From contig JANXYA010000405.1 in assembly GCA_025350345.1 (NCBI GenBank), positions 1 to 8,133 on the forward strand: a DNA stretch of 8,133 nucleotides, given 5' to 3'. This document shows positions 1 to 5,995 of this stretch, piece by piece. A model generated the notes under the pieces. It ran no database searches. It was not told the DNA's origin and was given only the letters and a program-made list of their open reading frames with translations. This DNA comes from Gammaproteobacteria bacterium (GTDB lineage: Bacteria; Pseudomonadota; Gammaproteobacteria; Steroidobacterales; Steroidobacteraceae). The position numbers were made by a program, and so were the translations under genes. Each line of letters starts with the position of its first letter. Within the stretch, counting starts at the first letter, position 1.

Positions 1-257
1 TTGATGATCAGGCGGTAGCCATCGGCAGCAATGCCCTCACGGCGCGCCAGATCGCGGGCCACGGTGTACAGATGCCCGATCAGGGACTCGTCCTCATCGG
101 CAATATCGTTGGCGGTGGGGATGGGCTTATTGGGTACGATCAGGATATGGACCGGTGCCCGCGGGTGCAGGTCGCGAAAGGCCGTGACCCGATCGTCCTT
201 ATGCACGATCTGGGCCGGCAGTTCCCCGGAGATGATGCGCTCAAACACCGTTCCCAT
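1..257 (-). CDS. hinT: HinT-like HIT-family purine nucleoside phosphoramidase (3' end cut off by window)
   Basis: The minus-strand frame from the ATG at 257-255 reads 85 codons into the left edge without a stop. The product starts MGTVFERIISGELPAQIV, then has DDRVTAFRDLHPRAPVHILI (residues 21-40) and VPNKPIPT (41-48), and ends at the edge in GYRLII (80-85). This is the first two thirds of a HIT protein of the HinT branch, which normally has about 115-120 residues. The catalytic histidine triad (HxHxHxx) would lie in the missing C-terminal part, so it cannot be checked. HinT proteins hydrolyse AMP-lysine and other nucleoside phosphoramidates in the cytoplasm. The frame stays open upstream to a stop at 320-318, with GTG at 287 and 284, but family alignment favours the ATG at 257. 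The gene is divergent from holA. A purine-rich GGAAAGA lies about 15 bases upstream, a poor ribosome site. Confidence 0.88.
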   Translation of the reverse strand, partial: MGTVFERIISGELPAQIVHKDDRVTAFRDLHPRAPVHILIVPNKPIPTANDIADEDESLIGHLYTVARDLARREGIAADGYRLII

Positions 258-372
258 GACGCCAGCGTAGTCTTTCCAGCTCACCACCGGCAAGTCGCAC
301 CCGGCGCTGCGATTGCGCTAGTCTTCCAGTCCTTGCGGGGAACGCACAGGGCCAGGAACCAGGGCGCAGGCA
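258..372. promoter_or_regulatory. Divergent intergenic region between hinT and holA (inferred promoters)
   Basis: This 115-base spacer separates the minus-strand hinT start from the plus-strand holA start. Because both neighbours read outward and no other long gap follows, promoters for hinT and for the long plus-strand operon are expected here. I found no convincing -35/-10 pair on either strand. The best minus-strand candidate (TTGCCG at 296-291, then TACGCT 18 bases on) matches the -10 consensus poorly and would start transcription almost at the hinT start codon. A weak AGG lies just upstream of the holA TTG. The call rests on geometry, not on motifs. Confidence 0.4.
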
Positions 373-1332
373 TTGAGACTCACCGCCGACAAGCTTGCCA
401 GGCAGCTCGCCGAGCGCCTGTTGCCCGTTTATCTGCTCAGCGGCGCAGAACCGTTGCTGAGCGCCGAGGCCCTTGGGGCCATTCGCGCCCGCGCCCGCGC
501 GCTGGGCTTCGAGGAGCGCGAGCAGGTCCTTATCGAAAAATCGGCGGCCGCCTGGGATCAGGCCCTGGGAGCGGCCCGCAACCAGTCCCTGTTCGCGAGC
601 CGCCGCATCCTCGAGATCCGCATGGCGAGCGGCAAGCCAGGCCATGGTGCCGCCTCGCTCCTCCAGCTCATCGCCGCGGCGGGCGATGATCTGCTGCTGA
701 TCATCGTCACCGGCAAGCTCGATCGCGACAGCTCGGGCGCTGAATGGGTGGGCGCGGTGCAGGAGCGGGGCGCCTGGCTGGCCCTGTGGCCGCCCGATGC
801 AGCGCGCTTCCCCGACTGGCTCGAGCAACGGGCCCGGGCGGCGGGACTGGCGCTCTCGGCCGAGGCACTCGCGCTGCTCGCGGCCAGCACGGAAGGGAAC
901 CTGCTGGCCGCGCAGCAGGAGATCGACAAACTGCTGCTCCGCTTCGGGAGCGGTGCGCAGCTGTCGCTGGCGCAGCTGGCCGAGGCCGTGGGCGACAATG
1001 CCCGCTTCGAGGTCGCCGCACTCTCCCAGGGCCTCGCCGAGGGTGACGCCGTGCGTGCCCTGAAGGTGCTGGCAGCCCTGCGTGCCGAGGGCGATGAGCC
1101 CGTGCGGGTCCTGTGGTGGCTGGTGCGCTCGCTCCACGGCGAGGCCCGGGTGGCGCGCGCCGTTTCGATGGCGCGGCTGGTGGCCCGCGCGGCGCTGGCC
1201 GACCGCGTCGCCAAGGGGCTGGCGCACGGCGAGGCCTGGGACGTGATGGCGCTGCTGGTCGCTGAACTGTGCGGGTTGCGGACCCTGCCCCTGTCGCGCG
1301 CCGCGAACCTGCCGGAGCCGCTGCGCGCATGA
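373..1332 (+). CDS. holA: DNA polymerase III subunit delta (clamp-loader wrench)
   Basis: The product (319 residues) is the delta subunit of the DNA polymerase III clamp loader, which opens the beta sliding clamp together with delta-prime and gamma/tau. Visible signatures are MRLTADKLARQLAERLLPVY at the start, SGAEPLL (23-29), SLFASRRILEIR (72-83), the helical block EGNLLAAQQEIDKLLL (174-189), VGDNARFEVAAL (206-217), and EGDEPVRVLWWLVRSL (239-254). The start is a TTG at 373 with a weak AGG upstream. It is chosen because the family begins with M-R-L at this point; no ATG fits. The protein is about 20-25 residues shorter than E. coli HolA (343). The loss falls between residues 255 and 275, where the usual linker and 'VW..R' helix of the C-terminal domain should be. 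The stop overlaps the nadD start (ATGA), which implies translational coupling. In E. coli-type genomes lptE lies directly upstream; here it does not. Confidence 0.95.
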   Translation: MRLTADKLARQLAERLLPVYLLSGAEPLLSAEALGAIRARARALGFEEREQVLIEKSAAAWDQALGAARNQSLFASRRILEIRMASGKPGHGAASLLQLIAAAGDDLLLIIVTGKLDRDSSGAEWVGAVQERGAWLALWPPDAARFPDWLEQRARAAGLALSAEALALLAASTEGNLLAAQQEIDKLLLRFGSGAQLSLAQLAEAVGDNARFEVAALSQGLAEGDAVRALKVLAALRAEGDEPVRVLWWLVRSLHGEARVARAVSMARLVARAALADRVAKGLAHGEAWDVMALLVAELCGLRTLPLSRAANLPEPLRA

Positions 1333-1988
1333 GCGAACCGATCGGCCTGTTCGGCGGCACCTTCGATCCCGTGCATTACGGGCATCTGCGCACCGCCTTC
1401 GAGCTGTGGCAGACGCTGCGCCTGGCTCAGGTGCGTTTCCTGCCGACCGCCAACCCCCCGCACCGCGAGGCCACGCTGGCTCCGGCCGAGCTGCGCCTGC
1501 AGATGGTGCGTGCCGCCGTCGCCGGACAGAGCGGCTTCGTGGTCGACGATCGCGAGATGCGCCGCTCGGGCATTTCCTATTCGGTGGACACGCTGCTCGA
1601 CCTGCGGGGCGAATATCCCGATCGCTCCCTGTGCCTGCTGCTGGGCATGGATGCTTTCCTGGGGTTGCCCAACTGGCATCGCTGGCAGCAGATATTCGAG
1701 CTGGCCCACGTCGTGGTGGCGCACCGCCCGGGGTGGAAGGCACCGATCACCGGCCCGCTCGGCGAGGTGATGGTCGATCGCGGCACGGGGAGCGTGCGGG
1801 ACCTGCATCAGTCCAGGGCCGGGCGTGTCTATGTGCAGGCCGTGACGCAGCTGGAGATCTCCTCCACCGATCTGCGGCAGCTCATCTATTCCGGCCGGGA
1901 CCTGCGCTACCTGGTGCCCGATGCGGTACGTGAACTGATCGTCACCACCGGGTGTTATGCTCAACATCAGCCCGAAGCACAGAGGTAA
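1329..1988 (+). CDS. nadD: Nicotinate-nucleotide adenylyltransferase
   Basis: This 219-residue protein transfers AMP from ATP to nicotinate mononucleotide, giving deamido-NAD, the step shared by de novo and nicotinate-salvage NAD synthesis. The nucleotidyltransferase signature GGTFDPVHYGHL (residues 9-20) carries the GTFDPxHxGH core with the two histidines. RRSGISYSVDTL (78-89) and the C-terminal ISSTDLR (177-183) are the other ATP- and substrate-binding motifs. LGMDAFLGLPNWHRWQQIF (105-123) is typical of bacterial NadD. The start is the ATG at 1329, inside the holA stop (ATGA). A longer frame exists upstream, but it only covers the end of holA and adds nothing family-like. The length matches the family (about 210-220). 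The order holA-nadD-rsfS is conserved across many proteobacteria. Confidence 0.97.
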   Translation: MSEPIGLFGGTFDPVHYGHLRTAFELWQTLRLAQVRFLPTANPPHREATLAPAELRLQMVRAAVAGQSGFVVDDREMRRSGISYSVDTLLDLRGEYPDRSLCLLLGMDAFLGLPNWHRWQQIFELAHVVVAHRPGWKAPITGPLGEVMVDRGTGSVRDLHQSRAGRVYVQAVTQLEISSTDLRQLIYSGRDLRYLVPDAVRELIVTTGCYAQHQPEAQR

Positions 1989-1998
1989 TCGCCCAGGC

Positions 1999-2478
1999 AT
2001 GACCACTTCCGCCCGCAAGTCCCGGTCCCCGGGCAAACCGAAGCTCCCGGGCAGGGCCAGGACCAGGCCGGCCAGGGCCGGCGGGCGAATCGCCAGGGTT
2101 CCGCGCAGCGCGGCGCTGGTGGCGCTGGAGAAGCTGGCTCTCAGGGCCCTCGAGGACATGAAGGCCGTCAATATCCGGGTCCTCGACGTGCGCGGCCTGA
2201 CCGACGTCGCCGACACCATGATCGTCGCCTCGGGCACCTCCGACCGGCACGTGCGTGCGATCGCCGAGAATGTGATCGTGGAGGCCAAGGCCGCCGGGCG
2301 ACGCCCGCTGGGTACCGAGGGCAGGCAGGACGGGGAGTGGGTGCTGGTGGATCTGCAGGATCTGCTGGTGCACGTGATGCTGCCGCGGGTGCGGGAGTTC
2401 TATGCCCTCGAACAACTGTGGGAAGTGCCGCAGGCACAGCGCCGCAGCAGCGCGTCGGGCGCGCGCGCGCGCGCCTGA
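1999..2478 (+). CDS. rsfS: Ribosomal silencing factor RsfS with basic N-terminal extension
   Basis: RsfS (Iojap/YbeB family) binds ribosomal protein uL14 on the 50S subunit, blocks joining with 30S, and so lowers translation in stationary phase. The family core spans about residues 40-144 of 159: ALEDMKAVNIRVLDVRGLTD (50-69), ADTMIVASGTSDRHVRAIAE (71-90), DGEWVLVDLQDLLVHVMLP (111-129) and REFYALEQLW (132-141). The family is usually 105-120 residues. Here about 36 extra residues precede the core, 12 of them Arg or Lys and none acidic. The start is uncertain. ATG 1999 lies 10 bases after the nadD stop, with AGAGG 13 bases upstream (long spacing). ATG 1957 would overlap nadD and add 14 residues. 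GTG 2119 would give a family-length 119-residue protein but has no visible ribosome site. The C-terminus is also basic and is encoded by a (GC)8 tract. Confidence 0.93.
   Translation: MTTSARKSRSPGKPKLPGRARTRPARAGGRIARVPRSAALVALEKLALRALEDMKAVNIRVLDVRGLTDVADTMIVASGTSDRHVRAIAENVIVEAKAAGRRPLGTEGRQDGEWVLVDLQDLLVHVMLPRVREFYALEQLWEVPQAQRRSSASGARARA
2459..2474. repeat. Perfect (GC)8 dinucleotide tract at the 3' end of rsfS
   Basis: Sixteen bases of strictly alternating G and C end two bases before the rsfS stop codon begins and encode the terminal Gly-Ala-Arg-Ala-Arg-Ala run. Alternating purine-pyrimidine GC tracts are the classic Z-DNA-prone sequence and are also sites of dinucleotide slippage. A change of one unit would shift the frame just before the stop. 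Confidence 0.9.
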
Positions 2479-2499
2479 CCCACACGCCTGGGGCGCGCC

Positions 2500-2505
2500 A
2501 GAGGA
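2500..2505 (+). promoter_or_regulatory. Ribosome binding site of rlmH
   Basis: AGAGGA lies just upstream of the rlmH ATG at 2509, with four bases between the GAGG core and the start codon. It is one of the clearer Shine-Dalgarno matches in the window, and it fixes the rlmH start. Confidence 0.6.
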
Positions 2506-2508
2506 TTC

Positions 2509-2979
2509 ATGCGCATACGCCTGATCGCGGTGGGCACCCGGATGAGCGCCTGGGTGGACGCCGCCGTGGCCGATTATGCACGGCGCCTGCGCGGTGCCGC
2601 GGCGCTCGAACTGCTCGAGGTGCCGATGGCCCGGCGCGAGGGTGGGGCGGATGCCGCCCGCGCCGTGGCCAGCGAGGGCGGGCGCATCCTGGCCCTCCTG
2701 GCGGCGCGCGAGTACGCCGTGGCGCTCGACGAACGCGGCCGCTCATTCACCACGCTGGAATTCAGTGACTGGCTGGGCGCACGGCGCCAATCCGGAGAGC
2801 CCCTGAGCTTCATCATTGGCGGCCCCGACGGTCTCGACGCGGCGGTGCTGGCGCGCGCGCAGCTGCGCTGGTCATTGTCGGCGCTCACCTTTCCGCACGC
2901 GCTGGTGCGCGTGCTGCTCGCCGAGCAGCTGTATCGCGCCGCGACGGTGCTGGCCGGGCACCCCTATCATCGGCCCTGA
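2509..2979 (+). CDS. rlmH: 23S rRNA (pseudouridine-1915-N3)-methyltransferase
   Basis: RlmH (formerly YbeA) is a small SPOUT-fold methyltransferase. It uses S-adenosylmethionine to methylate N3 of pseudouridine 1915 in helix 69 of 23S rRNA, acting on the assembled 70S ribosome. The 156 residues match the family length (155 in E. coli). MRIRLIAVGTRMSAWVD opens the protein. IIGGPDGLD (102-110) holds the SAM-binding GGPxG loop. LSALTFPHALVRVLLAEQLY (123-142) forms the trefoil-knot region, and the C-terminus HPYHRP (151-156) is the invariant tail that contributes to the active site. The start has a good AGAGGA upstream. The gene lies 30 bases after rsfS and 26 bases before maf. In E. coli mrdA follows rlmH; here maf does. 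Confidence 0.97.
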   Translation: MRIRLIAVGTRMSAWVDAAVADYARRLRGAAALELLEVPMARREGGADAARAVASEGGRILALLAAREYAVALDERGRSFTTLEFSDWLGARRQSGEPLSFIIGGPDGLDAAVLARAQLRWSLSALTFPHALVRVLLAEQLYRAATVLAGHPYHRP

Positions 2980-3005
2980 AGCGCAACGAAACGCAAGCCC
3001 GCCTC

Positions 3006-3680
3006 ATGAGCGCAACCCCACAGCATGCCGCTCACCGGCCGCAGATGCGAGCGGCACTGGTGCTCGCCTCGGCCTCACCGCGGCGGCGCGAGCTGCTGTG
3101 GCAGCTGGGCGTGCCGCATCGGGTCGCCGTGGCGGACGTGCACGAAGAGGCGCTCGGCGGCGAGGCTGCGGCGGCCTGCGTGCAACGCCTGGCACTCGCC
3201 AAGGCCACGAAGATCTGGCAGTCAGCGGCGTTTCCCGGCGCGTGTACCGCAGAGCTGCTGCCGGTGCTCGGTGCCGATACCGCGGTGGTGCTCGATGGGG
3301 AGATGCTCGGCAAGCCCGCCGATCGCGAAGCGGCCCTCGGCATGCTGGCACGCCTGTCGGGACGCACCCACCAGGTCCTCACGGCGGTGGCCCTGGTCGG
3401 CGCGCACGGTAGCTCCCAGCGCCTGAGTGCGAGCGAAGTGAGCTTTCGCGCGCTGGCGGCAGCTGAATGCGCCGCCTACTGGGAGAGCGGCGAGCCGCGC
3501 GACAAGGCGGGCGGCTATGCCATCCAGGGCCTGGGCGCGGTCTTCGTGAGCGAGCTGCGCGGCAGTTATTCCGGCGTCGTGGGCCTGCCGCTGTTCGAGA
3601 CGGCGGCGCTCCTGGATGCGGCGGGCGTGGCGCGCTGGCAGCTTAGGGACTCCGCGCACGGGTCGGACCCCGATGCGTGA
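3006..3680 (+). CDS. maf: Maf/YhdE-type nucleoside triphosphate pyrophosphatase (dTTP/UTP)
   Basis: Maf proteins hydrolyse nucleoside triphosphates to monophosphate plus pyrophosphate. They act on canonical dTTP/UTP or on modified bases, and are linked to septum inhibition. The 224-residue product has LVLASASPRRRELL (18-31), the phosphate-binding SxSPRR loop. It also has VLGADTAVVLDGEMLGKP (87-104) with the catalytic Asp region, THQVLTAVAL (121-130), EPRDKAGGYAIQGLGAVFV (163-181) and GSYSGVVGLPL (186-196). The DKAG-Y-IQG form and close overall match to E. coli YhdE favour the dTTP/UTP subgroup over the YceF (m7GTP) subgroup; this is inferred. The start is not secure: ATG 3006 adds 13 residues before the family-like start at ATG 3045, and neither has a good ribosome site. 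The last 8 bases overlap the rng start. Confidence 0.94.
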   Translation: MSATPQHAAHRPQMRAALVLASASPRRRELLWQLGVPHRVAVADVHEEALGGEAAAACVQRLALAKATKIWQSAAFPGACTAELLPVLGADTAVVLDGEMLGKPADREAALGMLARLSGRTHQVLTAVALVGAHGSSQRLSASEVSFRALAAAECAAYWESGEPRDKAGGYAIQGLGAVFVSELRGSYSGVVGLPLFETAALLDAAGVARWQLRDSAHGSDPDA

Positions 3681-5142
3681 GATCCTCGTCAATGTGACGC
3701 CGCGCGAGACGCGCGCTGCGCTCATCGAGAACGGCAGCGCGCAGGAGCTGTACATCGAGCGCACCAGCCGGCGCGGCATCGTGGGCAACCTGTACAAGGG
3801 CCGCGTGTCGCGCGTGCTGCCCGGCATGCAGGCGGCGTTCATCGACATCGGGCTCGAGCGCACGGCGTTCCTGCACGCCGGTGACATCGCCAGCGCGGTG
3901 CCGCCGGAGGCCGAGGGAGGCCAACCGCCCTCGGCAGACATCACGGGCCTGGTTCAGCCCGGCCAGGACATCCTGGTGCAGGTCCTGAAGGACCCGCTGG
4001 GCACGAAGGGTGCGCGGCTCACCACCTTCGTCTCGCTCCCCTCGCGCTTCCTGGTCTACATGCCCCTGGGCCGGGGCGTCGGGGTGTCGGCGCGCATCGA
4101 GGAGGAGGAGACCCGTGAGCGCTACCGCGCGCTGGTGCGCGAGCTGGCGGCCAGCAGTGGCGGGGAGGGGGGCTATATCGTGCGTACGGCCGCCCAGCGC
4201 GCGCCTCCCGAGGCGCTGCGCGCCGACATGCTGTACCTGGCGCGCCTGTGGGAGCACGTGCGCCAGGAATGCCTGCGCTCCGCGACGGGCACGCTGGTGC
4301 ACGCCGACCTGCCGCTCGGTGCACGCATGCTGCGCGATGAGCTGGGGCCGGACGTGCGCCGCGTGCTCATCGACAGCGCCGATGAATGCGAGCGCATGCG
4401 CCAGTTCGCCGCCGCCTTCATGCCCGAGGCAATCGAGCGTGTCGAGCACTACGCCGGCGCCCGGCCGCTGTTCGAACTGCACGGCGTGGAGGAGGAAATT
4501 GCCCGCGCCCTTGATCGCCAGGTGCAGCTGAAGTCCGGTGGCACCATCGTGATCGACCAGACCGAGTCGATGACCACGGCCGACGTGAATACCGGTGGAT
4601 TCGTCGGCACGCGCAATGCCGAGGACACGGTCTTTCGCACCAACCTGGAAGCTGCCGTGGCCATTGCCCGACAGCTCCGCCTGCGCAATCTCGGCGGCAT
4701 CATCATCATCGACTTCATCGACATGCAGGACGCGGCACACCGCGAGCAGCTGCTGGTGACCTTGCAGGAGGCGCTGTCCGCCGATCGGGCGCAGACCCAG
4801 ATCGCACCCGGCGCGCCGCTCGGGCTGGTGGCCCTCACACGCAAGCGCACGCGCGAGAGTCTCGAGCATCTGCTGTGCGAGCCCTGCCCGACCTGCCAGG
4901 GCCGTGGTTTCGTGCGCAGCGTCGAGACGATCTGCCACGAGATCTACCGCGAAGCGCTGCGACAGAGCGCGCAGTTCCCGGTCAGGGAGCTGCTGATCCT
5001 GGCGCACGCGGAGGTCATCGAGCGGCTGCTCGACGAGGAGGCGGCGGTGCTCGCAGACCTGGAACAGCAGGTGGGCAAGCCGATTCGCCTGCAGGCCGAG
5101 GCGCTCCACAGCATCGAGCAGTTCGATGTCGTGCTAGCCTAA
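3673..5142 (+). CDS. rng: Ribonuclease G
   Basis: RNase G is the short relative of RNase E. It is an endoribonuclease that matures the 5' end of 16S rRNA and starts decay of some mRNAs. The 489-residue product equals the E. coli length as I recall it and lacks the long C-terminal degradosome scaffold of RNase E. MREILVNVTPRETRAALIEN opens it. RRGIVGNLYKGRVSRVLPGM (33-52) begins the S1 domain, which runs to about residue 120 and ends in DPLGTKGARLTT (107-118). The DNase I-like catalytic domain holds the metal ligands D304 (TADVNTGGF, 302-310) and D347 (GGIIIIDFIDM, 341-351). The zinc-link cysteines are C405 and C408 in CPTCQGRG. The ATG at 3673 overlaps the maf stop by 8 bases; the upstream frame is only the maf shadow. 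Four bases separate it from nit1. The usual neighbour yhdP is missing. Confidence 0.98.
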   Translation: MREILVNVTPRETRAALIENGSAQELYIERTSRRGIVGNLYKGRVSRVLPGMQAAFIDIGLERTAFLHAGDIASAVPPEAEGGQPPSADITGLVQPGQDILVQVLKDPLGTKGARLTTFVSLPSRFLVYMPLGRGVGVSARIEEEETRERYRALVRELAASSGGEGGYIVRTAAQRAPPEALRADMLYLARLWEHVRQECLRSATGTLVHADLPLGARMLRDELGPDVRRVLIDSADECERMRQFAAAFMPEAIERVEHYAGARPLFELHGVEEEIARALDRQVQLKSGGTIVIDQTESMTTADVNTGGFVGTRNAEDTVFRTNLEAAVAIARQLRLRNLGGIIIIDFIDMQDAAHREQLLVTLQEALSADRAQTQIAPGAPLGLVALTRKRTRESLEHLLCEPCPTCQGRGFVRSVETICHEIYREALRQSAQFPVRELLILAHAEVIERLLDEEAAVLADLEQQVGKPIRLQAEALHSIEQFDVVLA

Positions 5143-5146
5143 GGGC

Positions 5147-5995
5147 ATGGACGCGGAGCCCACCCCTCCTGCCGTCGTTGCCGCGGTGCAGATGTGCTCC
5201 GGTGCCGACGCGCAGGAAAACCTTGCGAGCGCGGCGCGCCTGCTGGGCGTCGCCGCGGCGCGTGGCGCCAGCGTGGCGGTGTTGCCGGAGAATTTTTCGC
5301 TCATGCCGCGGCACGACGCCGAGCGCCGTGCGCACGCCGAGGCCGACGGCAGCGGGCCCGTGCAGGACTTCCTGTCCCGCACGGCGCGTGAGCTAAAGCT
5401 ATGGATCGTCGCCGGATCGCTCCCGATCAGCGGTGCTGCCGGGGGGCGCCTGGCGCAGTCCTGCCTGGTCTACGGTGCCGACGGTGAGCGCAAGGCGCGC
5501 TACGACAAGATCCACCTCTTCGATGTCGACCTGCCCGGGCGGCAGGAAAGCTATCGGGAGTCGGCCCATATGGCCCCTGGCGAGGCGAGCGTGGTGATCG
5601 ATACGCCGGCCGGCCAGCTAGGGCTCTCGATCTGCTATGACGTGCGCTTTCCGGAGCTGTATCGGCGGCTCGTCGCTGCCGGAGCGCAGTGGCTGGTGGT
5701 TCCCTCCGCCTTCACCGTGCCGACGGGCGAGGCGCACTGGGAGCCGCTCCTGCGGGCGCGGGCGATCGAAAATCTCTGCTATGTTGTCGCCAGCGGCCAG
5801 TGGGGCCTGCATGCGAACGGCCGGCGTACCTGGGGGCACAGCGTGATCATCGATTTCTGGGGTCGCATCCTGGCGCAGTTGCCGGAGGGCGAGGGCGTGA
5901 TCAGCGGCGGCATCGATCTGCCGGCGCAGGCGGCCGCGCGCCGCAGCATCCCGGCACTCGCCCATCGGCGTGACGGATTGTTCCAGCATGGCTGA
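5147..5995 (+). CDS. Nit1-type carbon-nitrogen hydrolase (probable deaminated glutathione amidase)
   Basis: This 282-residue nitrilase-superfamily protein shows the full catalytic set: Glu48 in VLPENFSLMP, Lys121 in YDKIHLFDVDLP (119-130), and Cys163 in SICYDVRFPELY (161-172). AAVQMCSGADAQENL (12-26) and the IHLFDVD block are typical of the Nit1 branch. In mammals, yeast and E. coli that branch hydrolyses deaminated glutathione, a side product of transaminases, as metabolite repair. Assignment to this substrate is by family resemblance only; omega-amidase or another amide is possible. The start at ATG 5147 follows the rng stop by four bases, with AAGGG only one base before it, so initiation may depend on coupling to rng. 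The stop overlaps the tldD start by 8 bases. A nit gene just before tldD is, as I recall, also found in Pseudomonas. Confidence 0.9.
   Translation: MDAEPTPPAVVAAVQMCSGADAQENLASAARLLGVAAARGASVAVLPENFSLMPRHDAERRAHAEADGSGPVQDFLSRTARELKLWIVAGSLPISGAAGGRLAQSCLVYGADGERKARYDKIHLFDVDLPGRQESYRESAHMAPGEASVVIDTPAGQLGLSICYDVRFPELYRRLVAAGAQWLVVPSAFTVPTGEAHWEPLLRARAIENLCYVVASGQWGLHANGRRTWGHSVIIDFWGRILAQLPEGEGVISGGIDLPAQAAARRSIPALAHRRDGLFQHG

Noticed and set aside
258..372. Sigma-70 promoter candidates in the divergent spacer
   Set aside because: The best match (TTGCCG, 18 bases, TACGCT on the minus strand) has a weak -10 and would place the transcript start at or inside the hinT start codon. Nothing better was found on the plus strand.
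72..689. Plus-strand frame of 205 codons covering the hinT-holA spacer and the start of holA
   Set aside because: Its first half is antisense to hinT and its second half is out of frame with holA. The product turns into low-complexity Arg/Pro sequence.
241..1743. Long minus-strand open frame of 500 codons opposite holA and nadD
   Set aside because: It lies opposite two strongly recognised genes. Its product is Arg/Pro/Gly-rich low-complexity sequence with no family motif. Stop codons are rare in antisense frames at this GC content.
558..2288. Minus-strand open frame of 576 codons across holA, nadD and rsfS
   Set aside because: It spans three real plus-strand genes and has a Ser/Arg/Ala-rich product without recognisable domains, so it is a GC-driven antisense shadow.
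3643..5109. Minus-strand open frame of 488 codons opposite rng
   Set aside because: It mirrors almost all of rng, one of the best supported genes here. The His/Gln/Arg-rich product has no known motif.
5970..5987. GTG start for tldD, six codons before the chosen ATG
   Set aside because: The extra residues are not family-like, and ATG 5988 gives the expected TldD length. It cannot be fully excluded.
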